A stretch of 64,000 nt of DNA from Ancylostoma caninum (GCA_037903475.1 JBAJFG010000120.1:1054001-1118000), one strand, 5' to 3'; shown: positions 22,294 through 35,930, counted from the first letter of the stretch. Program-made: numbers and translations. The notes: generated by a model not told the origin, from the letters alone.

Positions 22294-25200
22294 ATGGCGC
22301 AGGCAGCTAAGAACTGGTATCAGGTACGTTACGGTGTCGAGAGTTCCACTTATAAGTTTGATGAATTGAATTCACCGAAGCGGTGAACTCAGTTCACGTC
22401 TTTTGGCAGCTGTAGATCATTCGGTGGCCGTTTTTTCTGGATTATCAATCATTTTGCCTTCCACCAGCGGGTTTTTCCAGTCCCTGGTCTTTTTGTCCAG
22501 AAGTACATTTCTTCTCAAAGGCAGTGCTAGGACCAGTTATTTGTTTTTCTTACCATGGCGGCATTATCGAGCAGTTATCGGTCTTCCGACCTTTTCCAAC
22601 AATTCCTGGACGATTACTGACGTTTCAACACTGCTTAAAAAGAAAATTTATTTCATAAAATCTAGTAACCCTAAATATCTGGAGAAATGTTCTATCATAT
22701 CAATTACCTAGTTCACTCAGCCTTGGTTAACCTCGTTTCTATTTCAGGTGATCAAAGCTGCCCCAAAGGGACGATTTCAAGGTATTAAACGAGACTACCA
22801 GGTTAGCTCTACTCTTTTTACCCCTAATGTAATTGATGCTTAAAGTACAACCCAAGCTCTTTAGGTCGAAGATGTACTAAAACTCCGCGGATCAGTCGAA
22901 ATCGAGTACACACTAGCTACCCGTGGGGCTAACAAGGTAATATCCCTAGCAATCTAACCTTACCCTACCCTAACCCTGTATATTTTAACCCCTCGCTTCC
23001 AGCTATGGCAACTACTTCACACCGAACCGTTCGTGCCTGCGCTAGGAGCTCAAACCGGAAACCAAGCTGTGCAGATGGTCCGCGCTGGCTTGAAGGCCAT
23101 CTACTTATCAGGTAATATCTTCTCCATGGTGGAATTTGTAACAGTTGTCCGATTTCGATTACTATAGTGGTTTGCAGGTTGGCAAGTGGCGGCGGACGCC
23201 AACACGGCTGGCGATATGTATCCGGATCAATCGTTGTATCCAGCCAATTCCGGACCGGAGCTGTGCCGGAGGATCAATAGGTCATTGAGGAGGGCAGATC
23301 AGGTAGGGGATTCGCGGGAATTGATGAGTTTGGAGAAAAAATGGGGAGGCAATCGAGGAAAGGGAGAGGGATGCTAGAGTTCCACCACCGGATGTATAAC
23401 TTCGGCAACAAGCAACTTTACGATAAAATACGCCCTCGGAATGCAGTAACTCCTCCAACGAATAGCCAGTGGGAGATAGCTAGTGACCTTAGGGACTTCC
23501 TAGTAGCAGACAGATAACTAAGGTAGCGATAACTAGATCTATTACTCGACCTAAAGAGCCTCGCCAGTATATCCTGTCGATGTCATTGGCCATTAGATGT
23601 GTCGTAACGACAAATCCTGAAAAAAAAACAGAGATTTCTCAGAAAATGGGCTCCATTCTAAGGAAATGGTGTATGAACACTGGAAATGGCTAGAACAGTA
23701 GGACTTCCTAGCATACAGCGTATTCCTGGGCTAGACAATGGATCATAGGGGTCAAAGTGCATTGTAGTTCCTTTGTGAAGTAGAAGAATAATTAAGTTAA
23801 TTTATTGAAGTGTAGTTCCCATAACAACCTGTTTGGCCGAAAAGAAAAATTTTGAAGGCATCATTAATCCGAAAAATGAGCAGGTTTCGTGAGAAGACAA
23901 CATGGAGCTTTCAAAGTAGTAATCGTGAACAGTTCGGGATCCTATGTTCTTTCCAAGGATGTCTCGTTCGGAAGACCAGGGGGAATTTTTCTCTGGGAAA
24001 CCATTTTGGGAGGTGACTTGATGGTTGGAAGATAGGTCGGAATCCAATACGACAAGGAATTTTCCTATTTTACAAAATGCATTACCAAAAAAAAACATTG
24101 GTGTGCCATGCTCGATTTTAACAAAACCTGCCTTCAATGCAGGATCTATCGCATCCATGGACTACTGTTTAGGGAGATTCGAGATTTTGTTTAGTATTCG
24201 CACTACAAACCATAACTTTGCCAAGGGAAAAAATTGAAAAGAAAGAAACGATTCTGATCAAACGTTCACACCATTTGGTAGAGAACTAGATTTAACCAAC
24301 CCTAGAACGGTTTTTTCCGTTGGATTTTTAAGAAATTAGAAGAACTATATTTACTACGGAATGCCAAAAACTCAGCAATCGATACTGTCGATATTCAGAT
24401 CGAAGCCGTCGAAGCAGAAGACTATTTGGCTCAACGAGACTGGTACGCTCCCATCGTGGCTGATGCAGAAGCAGGATTTGGAGGAGCGTTGAATTGTTTC
24501 GAGTTGATGAAGGTTTGTGTTTTGAGATATGGAAACGTTCTTTAAACGTTCGTGTTATTCTAGTGCCCAGTATTTTCAAATAGCCGAGGTTCGCGTGTAC
24601 TTTGGACTGCAGGCACTTGTTGTGGCGCTGCGACACGCTGGCGCTGCTGAACAGGGTGCCCTCTCACATGGGGGAATAGATGGGGACGTTTTTTCGGGCT
24701 GGGGACGATTTTATCTCAATAATTGAGGGAGAATTTCAGTCTGGAATGGTTTTTCTCTGAATAGGGAAGTTTCCAGAAGAAAATTTCTAAAGATTGAATA
24801 AGAGGTTTAATTACCCAAGTCACTGGGGCTCCCTTACCTTCTTCTAAAAGGCACCTATCTGTTCCACTTCTTCCTAGTGTCCTAATAATTCTGGATACTA
24901 CTTGCTTTGCACCTTGTTCTCATCGACAAGTGCTGCTATCTTTGATTTAACCTTTGCTCGACCTTGCCTGATAACAGGCATAAACAAATGTGTTGTTCCG
25001 TCGTGGACGCCACCACGGTGGTGTAAACCCCGCTTGCAGTGAAAACACACTCCAACGATACGAAGAAGAACGCCGTAATTAAGTTATTAGGAAGCTATGG
25101 GGAAACTTAGCAGTTTTTCCTGGAAAGAGCGGAAATCTGCTCGAATTTTGGCCATTTCTGTAACTTTATTCTTCTTTTAGGCCTCCAATGAACTTTCCAA

Positions 25201-28200
25201 AGTCCTTTCTTAATTTAACTCCTTTACGAAGAAATAAGATGTTGATATCGATATGCAGCTTTACTTTGATATTATTTTGACAGTTGTCCCCTAAACCTCC
25301 CTGAACCAGGTTTCACTAACGCACAACCAAGCGCAGCCGGCTAGCAAAACAACTTTCACGTCCTGCGTCTCCTAACATCACGTAGTCTATAGAAGGACCC
25401 TTGCCATCGTTGGTTTGCGTGGTTAGCGTTTCGCCTCGGGCCTAGATGTATCACTAAGATTACCCAGGGTAAAGTGTTGACGGTCACATTAACGGGTAAG
25501 ATGTCTTGGGATGGGTAAATTTCAAGGTTTTGCCAAGTTTACCCTGGGTAATCTCAATGATGCATGCGGCCCAGGAGGATAGCACATTGGAGCTACACAT
25601 CCAAAGACATCTCTGATCAAAAAGTGGAAATTCAGCAGATAGCTAGTCGTGGAAGGTGGCTGTGTTGCTTAAAAATCACTTATACCAGCCCAAATCCTTG
25701 ATACTGTCGAAATAAATCGAAAATGAACTGGTAAAGGAAGGTATATTCATTGGGTACACGGGATTTCTGCACTGATTTGAGGGATTTTCATTTTTTAAAG
25801 TATTTCTAGGGGTTTCCTTTTATTCATTTATGTGTCTGATACTACACATGTTAAAAGAGATTCTCCTGGTTTTAATTACTAACAAAGTGTAGACCTCTAC
25901 TAATTACAGGCCTACATCGAAGCCGGAGCGTCTGGTGTCCACTTCGAAGATCAGCTAGGATCCGAGAAGAAATGTGGTCATATGGGAGGAAAAGTACTCA
26001 TTCCCACCGCTCAACACATCCGCCACCTGAACGCCGCTCGTCTGGCTGCCGACGTCTGCGGAGCGCCGACAATCATTGTCGCCAGGACAGATGCGGAGTC
26101 CAGCCGGCTGCTAACCAGGTAGGGTTGAACTCTCTGGAGGGATACCTAGCCCAGAAAAAATTGATGGTTTTCAGTGACGTCGATGAACGAGACCATCCAT
26201 TCATTGATAGAGCTGCTGGACGAACTGTAGAAGGATTCTATAGGTGAGCAAACAGATTTTTCTGTGCATGTTGCAGGTCTTGGTCCGTTCCTAGAAATGA
26301 TGGTCCCATAGTGAAGACTTTGGAATTGTGCAAAAGCTGAAAAATATAGTGCTTTACGTGGTTAAAGCATTTTAAGTAAAAAGGTAACCTATGTGACGAT
26401 TTATCTTGGCAAAGCTATCTATCTTATGCTGTCGCTACACTCTTTAAGTTAAGGAATATAGCGGCTTCTCTCATTCTTGCGCTGCAACAATGGTTTCAAT
26501 ACGAATTGATTACGAGCCGGCGACAGCGCCAGTGACGCTCCGCCCACAATCGATATGCACCAAAGCTATTGTAACTGCGCTGTATCTATCGAAAGCGTAG
26601 GCTTCTCTTTAGGAGTATAGCAGTAGTCTTGTTTTGTGTGATGTATGTAAAAGAATCAGTGAACGACACTCGGAGGCTTCAGATTCTTGAGATTTTTTTT
26701 TGCGTGGTTTGCTCTTCACTCTAATATTTTGCTTGTGTAGCAACAGCAAACTCTCATGAAATTCACCGATAATCCCTGAATAAAGTAGAATTTTCTGTAC
26801 CTATTCGTATCTCCAGCTGTTGTCGAAAACGCTACACGCGTCGCGCACGCGTGGCGAGCCGATGGCAGTTGTCCGCCTATGGTTAGGTGGCACTCGCCGC
26901 AGCACAACCAGTGCGACAGTCTGACTGTCTTTTGCGTCCAAATACACCGCCTACTTCATTCTGTTGATCGGAATTCTTTTCTTGAATTTACTAGCCCTCA
27001 CGAAGACTAGGCGCACCGCTTGTGGTATAGCGCGGGCAACTGGGTCCCGGTTACTGAATCCACCTGTAGATAGTGTATGTGACTCTGCCCATGAGTTTTT
27101 CTTGTATTTCCATAATTTATGGGGTAGTTCTCCCATGGTTCGAGAGATAGAACATACTTACTCGCACTCCTAGATGTTAAGTAATACTGGCAATCCTGGT
27201 GGCGCGTCGCGGTAGTCCAGATGGGCGGTATTCTGTAGTGCAGAAGTGATTGAGCGGCACTGTATCTTGCGTGAAATTTGGAAGAAGCAGCAAATATCTT
27301 CCTCGGACTTCCCGGATCCGCATCAAGGTTACATGTATTTTTAGACTGAAGGACTCCACAGCACTACAGTACTGTATTGAACGTGCTATTAACTATGCTC
27401 CATACTGTGACCTTATTTGGATGGAAACCAGTCATCCGACAATCGCGGATGCTAGGGAATTCTCTGAAGGTGTCCGAAAGGTTAGTGATCCCTTGATAAC
27501 CTTCGAGGGTTAGCAAATATCAATGATATGGGGTTAAGGTCTACCCAGACAAGATGTTCGCCTATAACTGCTCACCGTCCTTCAACTGGAAGAAACATCT
27601 CAGCCCAGCACAGATGGAGAAGTTCCAGAAGGTTCGTTTTCTCGTAGTTGTAGTTGGTTTTTTTTGATTTTTGATCTTCACGTGTTTTAGGAGCTTGGCG
27701 CTCTCGGCTTCAAGTACCAGTTCATCACTTTGGCTGGGTTCCACGCTAACAGCTACAGTATGTTCGACCTAGCTAGAAACTACAAAGATAAAGGAATGCT
27801 GGCGTACTCTCAACTGCAGGAGGCGGAGTTTGAGGCTGAAAAGTGAGAGATGTCCTATTTTCCTCCTGAAAATAGGGAATTAATGGTTTGTATCTGTTCA
27901 GGCACGGTTACTCAGCTGTCAAACACCAACGTGAAGTCGGTACTGGCTACTTCGACCATATTTCCAACGCTGTCACTGGTGGACAGTCTAGCACAACCGC
28001 TCTGACTGGATCTACTGAGGAGGCGCAGTTCTTCACCGCCACTGCCAGCAGCGAGGATGAGGAGATTATGACGGTGAGTACTGGTGGCTGAAAAGGGTTG
28101 AGGATGAAAGTTTGAAAGGCAAGAACTGGTCCCTTCAGCTTACCGCACCGACTTTGGCTGGAGATGAGAAGATCCTCACCCCGGATGCGCTTCGCTTTAT

Positions 28201-31200
28201 CAAGGATTTGAACAAGAAGTTCGAGGAGAAGCGTAGGAAGCTGCTGAAGAAGAGAGTAGTCATGCAGAAGGGTTGGTGGTTTTTTGTGCAGTTGCACACA
28301 CTACTTTTATACCTGCGCACGAATGATGTATTAGATAACTTCGATTTCGGAAATTTGATTGTGAATAAGTCGAAATTTTATATTTTCAAAATAAAAAAGA
28401 GGGGAAAATGCAACTCTCGAAGGATGATAGAGGGGATTTAGGGCTTTCCCTTCTTTTAACTTTCGATTTTTTTGGATGAAGTTCTGAATTAACAATTAAA
28501 TTAGTTATGCTAGTCGTATTTTATTCGGCCCTGAGAATGCATCAAATTCCCAGATTTATGAGGTTGCAGAACGGCGTTGGAGTATGGTTTTCTCGTAGGG
28601 GCGTGGCTTAGGTCGCACTTTCTCACTCGATTCACAACAATTTATTCCTAAGCGCTAGGAATGTGCATATGTTAAGAGTATTATCTCCTTTTGTATGTAG
28701 ACATTTTGAACTCTAATTTGCTAAATTTAAATTTACGGATTGTGGTTTAACCGTGGGTGGACCTACTTAACCCGAGGGTAACCCATAGTATTACATTTTC
28801 TTTCAGATATCAATGAAGGAGCGTGGTTCCCGGACTTCGCCTCGGATACCGCCCAAATCAGAGACGATAAGGGATGGAAGGGAGCTGAAATTCCCGAAGA
28901 TCTTCAGGTCAGAGACGCAAAGTTTGGTTTCCGCATCTTCCTCCTGTCTATACTTCCATTTCTAGAATCGCCGCGTAGAGATCACTGGACCCACAGATAG
29001 GAAAATGATTATCAATGCCCTCAACTCTGGAGCCAATGTAGGCGAAAGACTTTTCCTGGGGAATTCTGGAACAGTTCCATTAAAGTAACCCATACAGGTC
29101 TTCATGGCCGATTTCGAGGACTCCAACACCCCGTCATGGAGGAACCAGCTGGATGGACAGATCAATCTCTACGACGCTGTCAGGAACAACATCTCTTATG
29201 TGCATCCAACCACGAAGAAGGAGTACACATTGAACAAGGAAACCTCTGGTAGAAATTTTCTGGATTTACTGCCGTTTTCCCAAAATAAGCACTACATTTT
29301 GCAGTCCTGAAGGTTCGTCCAAGAGGCTGGCACCTTCCTGAGAAACACGTGCTGATCCACAACAAGCCTACCTCTGGATCACTGTTCGACTTCGGCTTGT
29401 TCGTCTATCATAACGCAAGGGTATGCCGAAGCATTTTTAGGCGTTTCAGGACCTTCTGACCAAGTTCTCCTCGTTTCCAGGCCCTCATGGACAAAGGAAG
29501 CGGACCATACTTCTATTTGCCAAAGCTACAGAGCGCCGAAGAGGCCAAGTTGTGGGCTGAGGTGTTCCAGTACACCGAGCAGCAATTGAACCTGCCCAAG
29601 GGCACGATCAAGTGTACAGTGCTGATCGAGCATCTATTAGCTAGCTTCCAAGTAAGTTTTTTCTAGAAACTTCTAAGAATTTTTTCTTTGGAAACCGACT
29701 GAAAGTGAAAGCTGTTCAGATGAACGAAATCATCTACGAGCTGAAGGACTACATCGTTGGATTGAACTGTGGCCGATGGGATTACATCTTCTCCTACATC
29801 AAGACATTCCAGAATCACAGAAAATTCCTTCTCCCGGATAGATTCCAGATTGGTAAGTGGCTATCTTTATCCATTTGGGGTATCAAGTACACTTCTTCCG
29901 TTCAAAGTGAATGAAAATCGACCTGGGGTGGCAGTGATAATGGTTAAAAAATACGCATCGGCTATCGCGTTTCATTTTCGCGTAGTACTTCCACGGCACG
30001 ATGCAAATTATCGCTGCGATTTTCGTTTGGACTGTTTCCAATTTGATGTCATCGTTGAAGATCGCGTTGCTCAAACTGGTGATCGCGGCGATCGTAGCGA
30101 TTGCCTAGGGATGCCCTTAGATTAACTGAGCATGAACTTAGAGCGGTGCCAGCTGGTGCCTGCGATTGCCACAGCACGATGCATCTAATCGCTGCGATTT
30201 AATGCAGTCTCAAACAAGTCAGCATTGCCACGAAAAAGGATGCCTAAGCATCAAATGGTCGTCATAGCTCGATTGGAAAATCTATGATGCGGGTTCGCGC
30301 CGCGATTACTTGGCCGCGATTACTGATATATCGAGGGATCTAACTTATGCGGAACTAAAATCGCGATTATCTTATTAACAATCATGCGGAAGCGAAGTCG
30401 CGACTGTGTAATCGCGGGGATTCCCTGATGTGCGTGGTCAGTCGCTGCGACAGCCGCGATTGCAGCGATGGAAAGTCAATAAATATCTTTATCACTCTTG
30501 TTATCGCTTGCATTCCAATTCATTTTAATTCATCCTGAGCTTCATATATCTTGGGATAACCATTGCGATACAGATATTCATGAATATTCTGTTAGCAGCT
30601 GGCTGCTAAAGACTGCTGCGATTGCCACAAATTGCTGCGATAAGGTGGTATTGTTGTAATAGTCTTGGGGCCTCTATCGTTCCCTAACGGTATTTAATTG
30701 TTTCTTATTTAGGCATGACATCCCCATTCATGAGAGCCTACTCTCTTCTCTGCATCAAGACCTGCCATCAACGAGGTATCCATGCGATGGGTGGAATGGC
30801 GGCTCAGATCCCGATCAAGAACGATGAGGTGAGAATGGCGCAATACTTTTCGATAGAGCATAATATTTTATGTTGAAAAGTTATTAGAATTCTTTTTTTG
30901 TGAAATCCACTGGTCAAAAACATTCAGAAAATGCCGAAAACATTTCCGAAAAATTTCTGGATTTTTTTTTTGGTTTTCTACAATTGCATTATGACTAACT
31001 AGAAAAGTCAAAGTGATATGCAGCGATGGCAGGTGTGCCGCTACGGAAACGCCATATTCTATCACATGTCACGAGAACAGTGTGAGGTTTGTTGAATCCT
31101 TGGAGGACGGCGGTTCGTCGGAGCGAAAGAATTCCGACGCTGAACCGTCGACGTACAATTAACCATGTGCTTACGTGCTTCGCTTCTTCTGCCCAACATT

Positions 31201-32418
31201 TTCAATTTTTTCCTCTTCGTTTCTCTTCTGCTTTTCCCAAAAAAAAGCTTCCCAAAAGAGGTTCAGGCGTCCATACGTGGTTTCCTAAGGCTTTACCTTG
31301 GCACATCTGTGCTCAGCTTTTCCTTTGGTTCTTTTCCTAAACATTCGCGCCTCTGGCACAGCCTCTACAGGGCTACTACTAACGTATTGCCTATCCTGTT
31401 CTCCAGAAATTGTCAAATTACCTGAGAGGGTCGTCAGAGAAAGTAACTAGTACGTTTAGGTCGCTAACAGCAAGGCACTCTCACTGGTACGACAAGATAA
31501 GGAACGAGAAGCGACTGATGGTAAGTTGGGGCGCTGAAGTATAAGAATTCGATGGGATTTTGGACGAGTTGTCCGCCTCTTTATGTCAAGATTTGCTTGG
31601 GAAGTTGGAGATCAAAGAATTTCAGGACACGATGGCACCTGGGTCGCTCATCCTGGATTGGTTTCTATTGCTCGCCAAGTCTTTGATGAATGTATGCCAA
31701 CGCCTAACCAACTGCACAAACAAGTACGTAATTGCAGAAAAAAACCACCATAACTGGACAATCTATCAGAATTGAAATCCTTGAACTTTCTTCAGCTTGA
31801 AAGCCTCCTAACAACTAAGGAAGATCTAACCGCTATCCCAGAAGGAACCCGCACCGAGGCCGGATTCAGGCATAACATTAGCGTCACACTAGGTAAGCCT
31901 TGCGCCGATTGAGGAGTTTTCGAATCTTCAAAAATTGATATTTCCAGGATATCTGGACTCATGGCTCCGCGGTGTCGGCTGCGTCCCTCTCTATAACCTC
32001 ATGGAAGACGCTGCCACTGCAGAAATCAGCCGTGCCCAACTCTGGCAATGGCTCAGGCACGACGCAAGACTCGAAGGTACGTTCTGAGGGTGCGATTAGG
32101 TGGGAATCGCCGCGATTCCCAGGCTGCGATCTCATTTTTCCAGATGGCCGTACTGTTGACGCTCAGCTTGTCAAGCAGACCATCGCCGCTGAGACTGAGA
32201 GGCGTTTGATCCGCGCAGGATCGGTTGTCAGCAGGTAATTTTGATGTTTTTTTTTGACTCACAAAAATAGAAATGTTTTTTTTTGCCAAGAAAAGTCAAT
32301 ATTTCATTCCAGACTTCCTGAAGCAGCCGAGCTCCTCGAGAAATTCGCCCTCGAAGAGAACATGAGCGATTTCCTAACGCTGGACGCCTACGACAAATTG
32401 GTCTCTGAGGGTCACTAA
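22294..32418 (+). CDS. icl-1: bifunctional isocitrate lyase / malate synthase (glyoxylate cycle)
   Basis: Catalyses isocitrate to glyoxylate plus succinate, then glyoxylate plus acetyl-CoA to malate. I reconstruct 26 exons, 2910 nt, 969 residues: 22294-22323, 22748-22801, 22865-22936, 23003-23111, 23178-23302, 24399-24512, 25910-26118, 26175-26243, 27345-27480, 27539-27631, 27691-27842, 27902-28073, 28139-28271, 28807-28907, 28966-29037, 29098-29248, 29305-29420, 29481-29651, 29720-29852, 30713-30828, 31460-31520, 31626-31723, 31796-31892, 31948-32076, 32144-32234, 32313-32418. Phases agree at every junction. The lyase half spans about residues 17-435 with the active-site motif KKCGH at 188-192 (Cys190). 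The synthase half spans about 446-969 and contains MADFEDS (550-556) and the signature GLNCGRWDY (707-715). Length matches the nematode fusion protein as I know it. The C-terminus is EGH, not a peroxisomal SKL-type signal. Intron 9 ends in an unusual AAG. No inactivating change seen. Confidence 0.96.
25438..25572. mobile_element. MITE, family 2 (copy in icl-1 intron 6)
   Basis: About 135 bp with inverted ends. The right end reads outward as GGGCCGCATGCATCATTGAG then ATTACCCAGGGTAAA; the left end is a diverged version (GGGCCTAGATGTATCACTAA). A related copy sits at 36610-36731. Confidence 0.75.
29960..30490. repeat. TCGCTGCGATT / CGCGATT-rich repeat region in icl-1 intron 19
   Basis: The 860-bp intron 29853-30712 contains many copies of short words such as GCTGCGATT, CGCGATT and GATCGCGG. 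It also has a diverged direct duplication: 29992-30024 and 30171-30203 both read CCACRGCACGATGCA followed by ATCGCTGCGATTT. Its composition differs from neighbouring introns; it is probably a degraded repeat. Confidence 0.55.
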
Positions 32419-33565
32419 CTCCCTTTAACAGATTAAATCTCTAACTAGCAGTATCTCTAAGCATATTCTAAGATTTCATCGAGATTTAACATGCTCTTAA
32501 GTGATCCATAACCCTCATTCCTTCCTTTTTTGTGTATATATAGATTCGCTGTAAATATGAAAACACGGTTTGAGCGTTTTATTGTGTTTTGAAATGATTT
32601 TGAAGATGAATTATTCCCTCCTTTGTTAGTGTGTTGTTCATGTTATGAATGGGCACAACTAAATTCGTCAGGATGAATCCTAAGAGGTGGTGATGCTGAA
32701 GAAGTTATGGTCGGGACGCTTTTTGAGGCGAAGGACACTAGACATTGAAAAAAGAGTTAAGAAAAGGAATTTTAGAAAAAAAAGGCCTAATGATGAGGAT
32801 TATCCCATCAACTCTTGAACTGCAAATCAACTAATTTCCACAGATTTGGTGGAGGTTGGCAAAGTAATATAAACTGTGGGGAATGGGGGACACAAAGTTT
32901 ACCCGTTTCACGATATGCAGTAGTCTGCAGTATGTAAAATAAATAATATATTCGGTAGAATCGTTATAAACAAGCAAAAAATAAGGTTCAAAAACTCAGA
33001 CGCCCTCACTAACCCCCCGATCGGGTGCATTTCCCAGGAAATACAATGGCACCTAACATTTTCTGGAATTTCTAGCGAATTCAACTCGTGAAAGCTGTGA
33101 CCAGATGACCAGACTGACTGAAACTAACATACTGATAGGAATGAAAATTAGAAGAAAACAGGGAAATAGTATTTCACAGCTTCTCAGTGCTGTTTAATTA
33201 ACTATTATGCTGTTTAGTTAATTGGTTTTCAAGCTCTCGGTCAGTTTTCAAAAACAGCAGAAGCGGAGCTCCGCTGCAGACATCGACATTTCAACCTCCT
33301 CTCTACTTCTCGTTGTATCATCTCTGCCCTAAATACGAAAACAGAGGAAAAAAGGGTGAGGAGAAAAAACTTTCTGCTTCAAGTGTTTCGATAATAACGT
33401 TTTCCCTATTCGGATCAATTTTCCACGAAAAAAAATTTACAAAAAAACGAATTATTAGATCATAGAATACATAAATTCTCCAATTCTTTGTAGGTTCGTG
33501 CTTTTCTGTTGTTTGCCGTATGATGACAAAGGAATTATAAAGTTTTACAAACACGCGCACAACGT
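32419..33565. other. intergenic, icl-1 3' flank
   Basis: It contains the 3' untranslated region of icl-1. I see no canonical AATAAA within the first 150 bp. Otherwise it is A/T-rich with no gene. Confidence 0.4.
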
Positions 33566-33638
33566 GCTTCCGTAGCGCAGTCGGCAGCGCGTCAGTCTCA
33601 TAATCTGAAGGTCGTGAGTTCGAGCCTCACCGGGAGCA
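33566..33638 (+). tRNA. tRNA-Met (CAT), elongator type
   Basis: A 73-nt cloverleaf. Acceptor stem GCTTCCG pairs with CGGGAGC (one T-G pair); D-arm GCGC/GCGC; anticodon loop CTCATAA with CAT at 33599-33601; T-arm GTGAG-TTCGAGC-CTCAC; discriminator A at 33638. The anticodon arm matches the usual metazoan elongator Met tRNA. A TTTT pol III stop follows at 33642-33645. No intron. Confidence 0.96.
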
Positions 33639-33641
33639 ACC

Positions 33642-33645
33642 TTTT
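33642..33645 (+). terminator. RNA polymerase III terminator of tRNA-Met
   Basis: TTTT four bases after the tRNA end. Confidence 0.7.
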
Positions 33646-35330
33646 GCAGTGCAGAGAATTATACCCGTTCTAGTTAATACCTTCGTTCTTTTCCTTCTGT
33701 AATGCCATTTTTATTACTTCTGGGTGAAAAGTCGGAATACATAAGATTTGTCGGTTTTTATTGCAGACTTTCTTTATCCATTAATTCGTCTATTTCATCT
33801 TATGTAAGAGTAGTACATGCAGGATCAGAGAGATTTCAAATGTTCTGTTTTGAAAACCACTCTCCATTTTGGCGGTTTCAAATGCATGTAGGTCTAAAGC
33901 AGTAATTTGACTGTTTTCGACTTCAATTAGAAGAGCATTTGTGTATCAAACGGGGAAAAAACTGATTTTTGAAAGACGCGCCTCCTAAATATCGCCTTTG
34001 GAAAGATCCTGGACATGTTAAACCATCTCCTGAAAGTATCCTAAACTGGGAAGAGAGATTCCACAAAGCCACGTTTTCGATTTTTGCTGAAGTCTCATAT
34101 GGAAAGCTTTTTGGGTAGCTTTCGGTAATGTCATACCTTTTTCAGGACCTCTACATCGTATTTGGCTTACATCAATTGACATAAAACGTGGTCGAATGAC
34201 TAACCAAACCAGTAACTAAATAACAGCGTCACAACGTACTTCCAAAGAAAAGTGAGGCACCGCCAGTGCGACGTGATAGACAGTGTCACAATCGTCCTTT
34301 ATCTTTATCCTTCAAATCTTGTGTGCGACCTATTCTACTATTAGGTCGTCAATTATGGAATAAAAACAAAACAAACATTATGAAATGTCCGATTTTGGAT
34401 GAGAAGATTTCGGCATTTGTTTCTAAAGCAAGATGCAGTATAAGATATCCGGATATGCTCTTATGCTATCCCCACAGCCTTGCCATCTTAACTGCAGCTT
34501 GACTGCGCCAACAGCTTGGAAACGTGGAAATCTAGTAGCAACCAAATGGCGAAGAGCGTTTCCAACATCATGTTGAAAATTGAACATTTTTTCTAGCAAG
34601 AAGTGAGCTAATCCCTGAAAGGAGTCTGGTCATATAGAGCAAGGTTTGCCCAGTACAGTGAGTGGCAGGTGGGTCCTCACCCCTGCTCCTCTGACTTAAG
34701 CAGCGCGGATTTGTGAAAAATGGTCAAAAAACGGCACCCATTTTTGGGGGTCAAACTGGGAAAAATTCGTTAACCGAACCACTTTTAATGGTCATATTGC
34801 CTTTAGTACCTAAATATTAATGGATTATAAAGGTCACACCTTGCTGCTTACGCTCACCTAGTTTGACACCTATCCGCTTCGACTACGGCTTCCAGCTCAT
34901 CGATATCCAGGTACGTCACAAGGCTCATTTTGGAGCTTCATGTCACCTTAGCGGAACTTCCCAAGCAAGCGCTGTTCAGTGCATTTACTAGTCAAGTGTC
35001 TCTTAACACAACTCTGATGTTCTCAGCTTTCTCAGCTCTAATGGCTGGAAAATGGAACCTATGTTCCAAAACGACACGATTTTCCGTCTTTGAGTAGTTC
35101 TGCATGAAATGCTTTCAAACAAAAGTTCGAAACCTGATCAAAAACCCAGGGAGTGATTTTGAAAGGAAGAGGATGTACCTTCATAGTGAAAGTGAAGATG
35201 AGAAGAGATCTAGTAAATCTTCGAAGATAGAGACTGTCAAACTGACCGCTTATAAAATCGGACATTTCATACTCGACGCCCTAATAGAATATGGCATCAC
35301 CGGGTTCAATCCGTAGTCTAAAAACACCAT
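33646..35330. other. intergenic, nothing supported
   Basis: No gene recognised. A short exon-like frame before a GTACGT donor (34866-34909, reading ...RFDYGFQLIDIQ) has no compatible partner that I could find. Confidence 0.35.
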
Positions 35331-35341
35331 TATGGGACGCG

Positions 35342-35930
35342 AATCTGTTCAAACAGCTTTACTAGAAGGCTCTGGATAAGACTACATGGGTATAACTATG
35401 CCAATAATCTTTCGGCTCCTGTTCGAAGTCAAACTTTTGGAATTCTTTCTCTAGCTGCTCGACGAATCAAGCATGATCTTGTTATGATCTATAAAATTTT
35501 CAGCGGCAAGAATCATCTTTCAGTGGATGAGTTTTTCAGGTTATCCACTTCCTGCACAAGAGGTGGCCCATTTAAGACATAATTTCCCACAGCAAGAAGT
35601 ACCTAACGTTCCAACTTCTCCACGCAAAGAGCTGGTTCGATTTGTAAAAGATTCTCCCAGAAATTCGCTCTGCCATTTTCACTGAGACAATATGAAGGAC
35701 AGGTAGACAAGTACCTCAACTATTCTACATATTGATTTACTACGTACGTATATATTGTACTAACACAATTGAGTCATTCGTACCTTCCAGGCAGCTACGA
35801 TTGTCTCCGAATTTTTTATGCATTGTACTTGAACTCCTGACATTGCATCTGTAAATCAGCGTGATATAGCTACGTACAAATAAATACATATACAAATTAA
35901 TAAATAGGTAAATAGATAAATATGGTTCTA
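35342..35930 (+). mobile_element. non-LTR retrotransposon (LINE) 3' fragment, degraded
   Basis: The frame at 35418-35582 reads GILSLAARRIKHDLVMIYKI, then FSGKNHLSVDEFF and CTRGGPFK before a stop. This is the typical conserved stretch after the polymerase core of LINE reverse transcriptases (L-x-LE-x-RR-x-x-x-DL-x-x-x-YKI pattern). Decayed coding follows, to about 35690. The fragment ends in an A/T-rich tail of AAATA/AAAT repeats (about 35876-35920), as CR1/jockey-like elements do. It is 5' truncated and inactive. Confidence 0.7.

Noticed and set aside
24328..24636. Minus-strand frame of 102 codons
   Set aside because: Antisense shadow of icl-1 exon 6.
34866..34909. Short exon-like stretch ending at a GTACGT donor
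   Set aside because: 44 bp only, no partner exon found on either side.
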